DNA from: UBA7662 sp041688385
Lineage (GTDB): Bacteria; Bacteroidota; Bacteroidia; UBA7662
NCBI GenBank assembly: GCA_041688385.1
Contig: JBDNIH010000068.1
Span: 1 to 5,197, forward strand
Length of the DNA: 5,197 nt
Direction: 5' to 3'
Below the pieces are notes generated by a model. That model had not been told where the DNA came from and did no database searches. It was given only the letters and a program-made list of their open reading frames with translations. Each line of letters begins with the position of its first letter. Position 1 is the first letter of the stretch. The translations under genes were made by a program, and so were the position numbers. Positions 1-5,197 of the stretch are shown one piece after another.

Positions 1-195
1 CTTTGTAAATTAGAAGCATAAAGATACGGATAAGCCTAAAAACGACGATTAAAACGAACAACTTCGTTCCTTCTAAAAGGCCGGTACTCGAAAATGCTTT
101 CAACCAGCCACCTTTCACTAACTTAGTAGAACAAACAGCGGGGCTAGGCGAAATGCATTTAGAACAAAAGCAGATTTATACTTAAATTAAGCACA
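1..195. other. Left-edge intergenic stretch, no gene recognised
   Basis: All three forward frames reach a stop within the first 21 bases, so at most a few C-terminal codons of an upstream gene could lie here, and I cannot tell whether any do. The only structure I see is two small adjacent inverted repeats at 53-80. The last part (about 165-195) is A/T-rich, as expected ahead of a Bacteroidota gene. I found no convincing TTTG / TAnnTTTG promoter pair for the SOUL gene. Confidence 0.5.
53..80. repeat. Two adjacent small inverted repeats
   Basis: AACGAA (53-58) and TTCGTT (63-68) form a perfect 6-bp stem around the loop CAAC. Immediately after, CCTT (69-72) and AAGG (77-80) form a 4-bp stem around CTAA. 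Neither is followed by a T tract on + or preceded by an A tract that would make a clean terminator on the minus strand. The stems are short enough to be chance. If real, they could mark the end of an upstream gene or an operator. Confidence 0.25.
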
Positions 196-795
196 ATGAA
201 AATACTATTAATTATATCGGCGCTCATCCTCTTATCATTTATAATAATTCAAATATTTGCCATGCGGGGACAAAATAACATCGAAACCTACCCTTATAGC
301 GTCGACAAAAAATACGATGCTTTCGAAATTAGAAGCTACGAGGCAAGTTTATTCACTTCTGTCAAACTATCTGCGACAGCGTATAAGGATGCATCGGGCA
401 AGGGTTTCTCCATTTTAGCCGGCTATATTTTTGGCGGAAATGAAAGGAATGAAAAAATAGCCATGACCTCACCTGTGACGATGGCTTTGGGAGATTCCAT
501 GACCGTTATGTTTATGGTGCCAAAAAAACTAAAAAAGGAAACGCTCCCTCAGCCTAACCAATCGCAGATAATATTTAAAGAAGAACCCGCAAAAACTGTT
601 GCCGCCATTTCATTTGGTGGCTGGGCTGACGATGAAAAAATTGACACCCACAAAAAACAATTAATTGCAGCCTTAGCTGCTCAAGGAATAGCGCACACAA
701 ATAAATTCTACTTTTTAGGGTATAACGCTCCGTATGAAGTTTTTAACCGAAAAAATGAGGTAATTGTCGAGTTAGAAGCTGGAGCAAAGCCCTAG
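196..795 (+). CDS. SOUL-family haem-binding-like protein, membrane-anchored or exported
   Basis: A 199-residue protein of the SOUL/HEBP family, whose animal members bind haem or other tetrapyrroles; bacterial roles are mostly unassigned. Family landmarks occur in order: FEIRSY at 43-48, YIFGGN at 77-82, KIAMTSPV at 87-94, FMVP at 106-109, GGWAD at 141-145, and YNAPYEVFNRKNEVIVEL at 176-193. Residues 3-22 are a strongly hydrophobic segment after a single Lys. It may be an uncleaved anchor or a signal peptide cut after Ala22, and there is no Cys for lipidation, so the domain should lie outside the cytoplasmic membrane. The residue equivalent to the haem-ligating His42 of mammalian HEBP2 (in EIRHY, from memory) is Ser47, and the only two histidines are His152 and His167. 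The start is the first ATG after an in-frame TAG at 160; the leader has no Shine-Dalgarno sequence. The gene appears monocistronic. Family assignment is secure; haem binding is not shown. Confidence 0.93.
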   Translation: MKILLIISALILLSFIIIQIFAMRGQNNIETYPYSVDKKYDAFEIRSYEASLFTSVKLSATAYKDASGKGFSILAGYIFGGNERNEKIAMTSPVTMALGDSMTVMFMVPKKLKKETLPQPNQSQIIFKEEPAKTVAAISFGGWADDEKIDTHKKQLIAALAAQGIAHTNKFYFLGYNAPYEVFNRKNEVIVELEAGAKP

Positions 796-843
796 TATTT
801 AAGTCGGAAATAGCTGATTGGCCCACTTATATTTCGATGCAAT

Positions 844-868
844 AAAAAAATGAACTTCCCCAAGTTCA
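844..868 (-). terminator. Rho-independent terminator of the receptor/DUF4249 operon
   Basis: TGAACTT (851-857) and AAGTTCA (862-868) form a perfect 7-bp stem with a 4-base loop. Read on the minus strand, the hairpin (loop GGGG) is followed directly by seven T (850-844), then A and TT. This is a classical intrinsic terminator, about 100 bases beyond the DUF4249 stop codon. On the + strand there is no T tract after the stem, so it should act mainly in the minus direction. Confidence 0.8.
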
Positions 869-970
869 GGACTAAAAAGTGGACTTCATTTAAAAGAATC
901 CGCATTTCGACTTGCAGAATAGTCTAATACGCAGGACTTCTATCGCCTTTTGACGTTCAACGGCAGGAAA

Positions 971-1771
971 TTAGTTCACCACAAATGTCTTCTTGCTGGT
1001 GGTATGCACCCGGAAATGCCCGAGCGCTCCATTGTCGAAATTCCCTTTTGGATTGGCAGGCGTGGCGCTATTTTGTCCTAAATTAAGGTTAAGTCCATTC
1101 AAGTATTCATAGGTAGCCGCATCTATGCACTGCAAGTTTATTATTACCTGCGCTCGTTCCCACGTACTCACAAAAACAGGCCTCAACATGGGTTGACCAT
1201 CGGCGCCCAAATCGTTATAAAGGAAAAAACTGTCGGCCAGCGTATCGTTCTGACTGACCTCAAAATAGTATTGGTTGGTTTGACCGATAGGCTCTGTAAA
1301 AAACGGAAAAGCCAGCAATAAAACGCGTCTGGTGCCATCGGGATTAGCAGGGCCACGTGGGCCCGTAAAATTGGTGCTATCAATAAGTAGAGAGTCTAGC
1401 TCCACACGTGGTGGCATAGCGCCCCTTGCGGTATACTGTTGCCCGTTGAGGCTCACCACCAGCTCATAGCCGCGTCCGCTGATTCCGGCGAGTGATGGAT
1501 TGGTGTAACGGCCAAGACTTACTTCCGTCAAAGCAGCTATACTCCCTGTGCTCAAATCGCGCAGGAGCACCTGTGCCCCACCAAGTAGTGGGTAACCTAC
1601 CGTATCGTCGAAATTCAGGGTGCGCGTGATCAAGACCTCACATTCGCCGGGTTGATCACTGAGACGACCTTCGATTACTACCCTCGGATCGGAGTTATTC
1701 AGATCGATGTCAATAACCTTTTCGCAGGCAGTAGCGAGTGAGGCGAGAATTAGGAGATGGATATAGCGCAT
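971..1771 (-). CDS. DUF4249 domain-containing outer-membrane lipoprotein
   Basis: A 266-residue DUF4249 protein of unknown biochemical function. The signal peptide (1-15) ends in the lipobox LATAC, making Cys16 the lipidated residue. The following EKVIDIDL is acidic, which would fit surface export in this phylum, though that is inference. Family hallmarks are CEKVIDIDL (16-24), the DPRVVIEGRLSD stretch just after it, TLNFDD near residue 51, and the C-terminal TPANPKGNFDNGALGHF (237-253), close to the PANP...GALGYF ending I recall for the family. The ATG lies 2 bases after the TAA of the upstream receptor gene, so the two are almost certainly cotranscribed and the proteins probably cooperate, perhaps as a lid or substrate-binding partner of the receptor as SusD is for SusC. 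No SusD sequence similarity is apparent. The gene is complete, ends in TAA at 971-973, and is followed by a terminator. Confidence 0.92.
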   Translation of the reverse strand: MRYIHLLILASLATACEKVIDIDLNNSDPRVVIEGRLSDQPGECEVLITRTLNFDDTVGYPLLGGAQVLLRDLSTGSIAALTEVSLGRYTNPSLAGISGRGYELVVSLNGQQYTARGAMPPRVELDSLLIDSTNFTGPRGPANPDGTRRVLLLAFPFFTEPIGQTNQYYFEVSQNDTLADSFFLYNDLGADGQPMLRPVFVSTWERAQVIINLQCIDAATYEYLNGLNLNLGQNSATPANPKGNFDNGALGHFRVHTTSKKTFVVN

Positions 1772-1773
1772 GA

Positions 1774-4083
1774 TTATTTCATATTAAAATTCCAGCTAAT
1801 GGCAGGAACCCAACGGAACAGCGCCGTTTGTACTGCCTGTGTCTGGTTGGGATTGACCGGGTTTTCCCTAAACTCTATCAGGAAAGGGTTCTGCCGGCCA
1901 TAAGCATTATAAACACTAAAGGCCAGCTCGCTGCTGTACCACTTCCGCTCCTTCAGCTGTAAGGTGGCCCCGAGATCGAGGCGATGGTACGCCGGCATAC
2001 GGTAACCATTTCGTTCGGTATACAGCCAGATAGTCTTATCGGAAATACTGTATTTACCACTGGGAAAGGTGACAGCATTGCCCGTTTGATATACCCAAGC
2101 GGCGGAGATGTCGAAACGACTGGTGACCGCAAACATGGCAACCACCGAAATATCGTGGGTTCGATCCTGGCGTGATGGGTACCAACTGCCGTTGTTTACG
2201 CCCTGAATGCGGCGCTCAGTACGCGAAAGGGTATAACCAATCCAGCCGGTGAAACGACCCTTGTTTTTACGAGCCAGAAGTTCTAAACCGTAGGCGCGAC
2301 CATCTCCGAACAACAATTGCGTCTCAATCACAGGCGACTGATCGTTGGCAGCGTCTTTGTAGTCGACTTGGTTCTGCATCCATTTAAAATAAGTCTCGGC
2401 ACTGAACTCCCAACTGTTATCGGTGCTGTTGCGGAAATAGCCTAGTGAGAACTGGTCGCCAACTTCAGGTCGGATATTATTGGTGCTCATCAACCAGCGA
2501 TCGGTAGGACTTGTTGTCACTGAATTTGTGACCAAATGTAGGTTCTGGGTATTGCGTGTGTAGGCAACCTTGAGGCTACTTACCGAATCAAGGGTATACT
2601 GAAGCGCAAGCCGGGGTTCGGGGTAAAAATATTGTGCAATAAATCCAGTACGCTGGTCGAGGGTGTCGCGCACATTATTTTGTGCATCCAGGTCGAAGTA
2701 GCTCCCGTTGCGGGCAAAGGCACCGAAATGACTCAGACGGAGACCGGCGGTGAGCTTTAAGCGGTCACGCATTTGCCAATCGTAGCTGTACCAAGCCGTC
2801 GACTCTAACCCATTTCGAAGCGGCGCCTCAATATTGGCCGTATTGCTGCGAATGGTGCCAGGGGTTACTGTGTGGTAGATAAGATTGTAGCCTGCGCGCC
2901 ATTGCCGTCCACTTCCAGCAAAATACTGCACCTCTTGTTTGAAATTCCAGTCTTCAATGCCCGATAAAATGCTAATGTTGTTTTCGTTGGCAGTGATACT
3001 TATTTCGTAATCGTAATTACTATAAATCAGACTGCTATTCAAAAACAGTTTATCGCTGAGCAAGCGCGTATAACGCAAAGTGCCTGTGGCATTTCCCCAA
3101 TCGATACCAAATCGATCTTCGAGTCCAAATTTATCGCGGCCAAAATAGCCCGACAGGAATAAATGATCTTTTTCGCTGAGTTGGTAGTTCAGCTTGGCGT
3201 TGAAGTCGTAGAAATACAGTGAATTTCCTGCAAACTGATCAGACAACCTCAAAAATACATCGGCATAGGTGCGGCGTCCGGAGAGCAGAAAGGAGGAGCG
3301 CCCTTGCTGTATGGGGCCTTCTACATTCAAGCGGGAGGCGATCAAACCGAGTCCGCCCGAAACATTAAATTTTTGATTGTTGCCCTCTTTCATCTTCACA
3401 TCCACCACCGAGGCCAGCCGGCCACCAAAGGGCGCCGGTGCGGTTCCTTTATGCAGGGTCACCTCTTTGAGGGCATCACTATTAAAGGTCGAGAAAAAGC
3501 CAAGTAAGTGCGAGGCATTATAAACAGGTGCATCATCAAGTAGAATTAGGTTTTGGTCGAGTGTGCCGCCGCGGACTGAAAAACCACTCTGCCCTTCTCC
3601 GGCACTTTTTACGCCTGGCAGCAACTGCATCGACTTCAAGAAGTCGCGCTCACCCAGCAAAACGGGTAGCTTATTGATGGTCTGTATACTAATTTTCTCT
3701 ACGCCCATCTGAGTCTGTCGCAGCCGGTCCGTTTCCGACTTGCCAGTTACCACTATCTCTTTTAGTAGCTGACCCGCTGTTTCCATATTCAGATTCAGCT
3801 TTTTAGAGGTGGTGAGTTGGATAGGCATTTCCTGGGTGATATAGCCCAAATAAGCAAAGACGAGGGTATAATTTCCAGCCGGGAGGCTTATGGCGTAGTA
3901 TCCGTATGCATTGGATACCGTACCCGTGCTTGGCCGCTCTTTCACCGCCACAGTGGCCCCAATTAGGGTTTCACCGGTTTTGCCGTCGCGAACATAACCG
4001 CTTACGGTTTGGTTCTGGCCTGATGCTGTGTGCTGCAATCCGGCAACGAGCCAAAGCGACAGGAACATAATTCGAAACAACAT
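1774..4083 (-). CDS. TonB-dependent outer-membrane receptor with carboxypeptidase-like regulatory domain
   Basis: A 769-residue outer-membrane active transporter driven by TonB/ExbBD. With the ATG at 4083 as residue 1: signal peptide 1-22 (hydrophobic core FLSLWLVAG, cleavage likely after ASG, mature N-terminus QNQ). A CarboxypepD_reg-like beta-sandwich spans about 26-105 (SGYVRDGKTGETLIGATV, NAYGYYAISLPAGNY). The plug spans about 106-230, with LKEIVVTG (107-114), LPGVKSAGEGQSGFSVRGG (155-173), DQNLILLDDAPVYN (176-189) and GRLASVVDV (221-229). A 22-strand-type barrel extends from about 240 to the C-terminus, which ends in an aromatic-rich strand (ISWNFNMK). The gene is intact and of normal family length. 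A TTG at 4122 could add 13 residues (MGVRSLFFILDLF), but that gives an overlong signal region containing an Asp, so I prefer the ATG. First gene of a tight operon with the DUF4249 lipoprotein. Substrate unknown: siderophore, glycan, peptide or another ligand are all possible. Confidence 0.95.
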   Translation of the reverse strand: MLFRIMFLSLWLVAGLQHTASGQNQTVSGYVRDGKTGETLIGATVAVKERPSTGTVSNAYGYYAISLPAGNYTLVFAYLGYITQEMPIQLTTSKKLNLNMETAGQLLKEIVVTGKSETDRLRQTQMGVEKISIQTINKLPVLLGERDFLKSMQLLPGVKSAGEGQSGFSVRGGTLDQNLILLDDAPVYNASHLLGFFSTFNSDALKEVTLHKGTAPAPFGGRLASVVDVKMKEGNNQKFNVSGGLGLIASRLNVEGPIQQGRSSFLLSGRRTYADVFLRLSDQFAGNSLYFYDFNAKLNYQLSEKDHLFLSGYFGRDKFGLEDRFGIDWGNATGTLRYTRLLSDKLFLNSSLIYSNYDYEISITANENNISILSGIEDWNFKQEVQYFAGSGRQWRAGYNLIYHTVTPGTIRSNTANIEAPLRNGLESTAWYSYDWQMRDRLKLTAGLRLSHFGAFARNGSYFDLDAQNNVRDTLDQRTGFIAQYFYPEPRLALQYTLDSVSSLKVAYTRNTQNLHLVTNSVTTSPTDRWLMSTNNIRPEVGDQFSLGYFRNSTDNSWEFSAETYFKWMQNQVDYKDAANDQSPVIETQLLFGDGRAYGLELLARKNKGRFTGWIGYTLSRTERRIQGVNNGSWYPSRQDRTHDISVVAMFAVTSRFDISAAWVYQTGNAVTFPSGKYSISDKTIWLYTERNGYRMPAYHRLDLGATLQLKERKWYSSELAFSVYNAYGRQNPFLIEFRENPVNPNQTQAVQTALFRWVPAISWNFNMK

Positions 4084-4134
4084 GAATAGATCTAAAATAA
4101 AAAACAAAGAACGCACTCCCAAGTGAACCCTTTA

Positions 4135-4168
4135 TTAAAATACAGTTTCCGTAACGTCATTTAACAAA
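4135..4168 (-). promoter_or_regulatory. Candidate Bacteroidota-type promoter for the receptor operon
   Basis: On the minus strand TTTG (4168-4165) is followed after 22 bases by TATTTTAA (4142-4135). The expected pattern is TTTG at -33 and TAnnTTTG at -7, so the -7 element matches TAnnTT but not the final TG. A transcript would start near 4129 and give a leader of roughly 45 bases to the ATG at 4083. This would leave almost no leader for the alternative TTG start at 4122. A weak match by eye. Confidence 0.25.
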
Positions 4169-4469
4169 CAAAAGTTCTACCCGGCCATACCTTCTGCCAA
4201 ATCGACTCTGAGGGGAAAAGGCCAAAACCGGCAAACACGATTATACCAATATCTGGAATTTTGGGACGAGGAAAAGAGCAAGCTTTTCACCCGATGAACT
4301 ACAAAAAGTAACGTATTGTGGTAAAAACCCCCAATCATTTCAATCCATAAAACAGATCTAATAACAGATTTAATTTAAAAGTTTATATAATAGGCAGTAA
4401 TACAGCCTTATAACCTCAAAACGTATTGCAAAAAAAAACATTCTGAGCCAATCATCAGTTCTTAAGCTA

Positions 4470-4497
4470 TTGCACTGTACTTTAGCCCGTTGCACAG
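4470..4497 (+). repeat. Paired TTGCAC direct repeats flanking a -7-like element
   Basis: TTGCACTG (4470-4477) and TTGCACAG (4490-4497) are offset by exactly 20 bases, about two helical turns. Between them lies TACTTTAG (4478-4485), one mismatch from the TAnnTTTG promoter element. No matching TTTG is found at the expected -33 distance. The arrangement could be an operator over the promoter of the cyclase-like gene. If transcription began just after the element, the ATG at 4534 would have a leader of about 40 bases and the one at 4504 only about 10. Confidence 0.22.
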
Positions 4498-4503
4498 CCT
4501 CCC

Positions 4504-5197
4504 ATGACAGAAAAATCTTCTGACACTATTACAATGAATACTACCGTAATCTATGATTTCGTTTTCATCGGCTTGGGAGCCAGTAATAGTCTAATAGTAC
4601 TGGCCTTGCTCAAAAATGGGGCACTTCAAGGTAAAAAGGTAGGCATCCTGGAAATGGATGGTAAAAACACCAATGATAAAACCTATTGCTTTTGGGCAAA
4701 CCCAAATGATGCCATAGTGAGCGACCTAGCCTCAATAATTTCATACAGTTATACGCAGATTCAGGTTAACTCATCCATCCAACAAAACATAGAGGCGCAA
4801 CCCTATCGCCACATCAGAAGTATAGATTTATACAACTTCACTGCTGCTGCTTTACAAGAAGCAAAAATTTCCGTGCACAGTGCAAGCGTCGACAGGATGA
4901 CTTTTGAAAACGATGTCTACACCTTACATGGTGAAGGCGGGCAATTTCTGGCCTACCACATATTTGATAGCAGGCCGCCACAACTGAAGTTACTTGCGGA
5001 AAAAGACATCTACTTGCACCAATCCTTTTATGGATTACATATTCGGTGCGAAAAAGACGTTTTTCAAGCGCATGCTTTTGAAATGATGAACTTCAAAATA
5101 GAACAAGGAGGCTATACCCAATTTATATACGTGCTTCCGTATTCGCAGAATGAAGCATTAATTGAATTAACGCGGTTTGGAATTGACAAAATTGAAA
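4504..5197 (+). CDS. Lycopene-cyclase-family FAD/NAD(P)-binding protein, 3' end cut by window
   Basis: The first 231 codons of an open gene that continues past the window. The N-terminus is a Rossmann beta-alpha-beta fold: YDFVFIGLGASNSLIVLAL (17-35), then VGILEMD (46-52), where Glu50 should bind the ribose of the dinucleotide, then DKTYCFW (58-64). The last motif matches the TWCFW signature of CrtY-type lycopene cyclases, flavoproteins that close beta-rings on carotenoid ends without net redox change. The glycine motif reads GLGASN (23-28), with Asn in place of the last Gly of GxGxxG. An in-frame TAG at 4483 limits the start to ATG 4504 or ATG 4534 (residue 11); the latter gives MNTTVIYDFVFIG, closer to usual cyclase N-termini. 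Neither has a Shine-Dalgarno sequence. No other carotenoid gene is visible here, so a true lycopene substrate is unproven; it may be a divergent cyclase-like flavoprotein. Confidence 0.85.
   Translation, partial: MTEKSSDTITMNTTVIYDFVFIGLGASNSLIVLALLKNGALQGKKVGILEMDGKNTNDKTYCFWANPNDAIVSDLASIISYSYTQIQVNSSIQQNIEAQPYRHIRSIDLYNFTAAALQEAKISVHSASVDRMTFENDVYTLHGEGGQFLAYHIFDSRPPQLKLLAEKDIYLHQSFYGLHIRCEKDVFQAHAFEMMNFKIEQGGYTQFIYVLPYSQNEALIELTRFGIDKIE

Larger units (their letters stand above)
4084..4503. other. Divergent intergenic region between receptor operon and cyclase-like gene
   Basis: About 420 bases with no gene I can support on either strand. It should hold the promoters of both divergent units. 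The side next to the receptor holds a weak TTTG / TAnnTTTG-like pair at 4135-4168. The middle (about 4350-4440) is very A/T-rich and contains a run of nine A (4430-4438). The right end has two TTGCAC motifs 20 bases apart. A 9-base direct repeat, aacgtattg, occurs at 4310-4318 and 4420-4428. No RNA gene or riboswitch fold was recognised by eye. Confidence 0.5.

Noticed and set aside
1183..1383. Minus-strand 66-codon open frame inside the DUF4249 gene
   Set aside because: It overlaps the well-supported DUF4249 frame completely and its translation shows no domain or signal; it is a shadow frame.
1953..2175. Small open frames on both strands (62 and 63 codons) within the 3' part of the receptor gene
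   Set aside because: They lie inside the conserved barrel coding sequence and their translations resemble no family I know.
3304..3507. Plus-strand 67-codon open frame antisense to the receptor plug
   Set aside because: It is antisense to the most conserved part of the receptor, where codon constraint easily keeps other frames open.
4230..4260. Perfect TATAAT on the minus strand resembling an enteric -10 box
   Set aside because: Bacteroidota housekeeping promoters use TAnnTTTG instead, and the position would imply a leader of about 160 bases with no supporting -33 element.
4222..4264. Inverted repeat CCAAAA / TTTTGG in the divergent spacer
   Set aside because: A 6-bp stem with a loop of about 31 bases is not distinctive enough to call a structure.
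4385..4415. Possible hairpin around GGC / GCC with flanking A/T pairing
   Set aside because: Only three G/C pairs are continuous; the outer pairing needs several bulges and is expected by chance in A/T-rich sequence.
196..5197. Functional link between the SOUL protein and the carotenoid-type gene
   Set aside because: They are separate transcription units about 3.7 kb apart with an unrelated operon between them, and nothing in the sequence ties them together.

Overview
The window looks like a chromosomal piece from a member of the Bacteroidota. The evidence is a TonB-dependent receptor with an N-terminal carboxypeptidase-like regulatory domain, followed directly by a DUF4249 lipoprotein, a pairing typical of that phylum. 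The leaders are A/T-rich and lack Shine-Dalgarno sequences, and a lycopene-cyclase-type flavoprotein resembles sequences I remember from Flavobacteriia and relatives. I cannot name the genus.

Layout: positions 1-195 carry no gene I recognise. A SOUL-family haem-binding-like protein with an N-terminal hydrophobic segment is encoded on + at 196-795. It converges on a minus-strand two-gene operon. In transcription order this operon is a TonB-dependent outer-membrane receptor (4083 to 1774) and a DUF4249 lipoprotein (1771 to 971), separated by 2 bases. A good rho-independent terminator for the operon lies at 844-868, inside the convergent spacer. About 420 bases (4084-4503) separate the operon from a divergent + strand gene, a lycopene-cyclase-like FAD protein that starts at 4504 (or 4534) and runs off the right edge.

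The receptor and lipoprotein probably form one outer-membrane uptake unit, in which DUF4249 may play a role like that of SusD next to SusC; the substrate cannot be read from the sequence. The SOUL and cyclase-like genes are separate transcription units with no visible functional link to the operon, and in the lines I counted they are clearly more A/T-rich than it is. I see no RNA gene, CRISPR array, insertion sequence or attachment site. The two best leads for something undescribed are the receptor/DUF4249 pair of unknown substrate and the divergent cyclase-like protein with an altered dinucleotide-binding loop.
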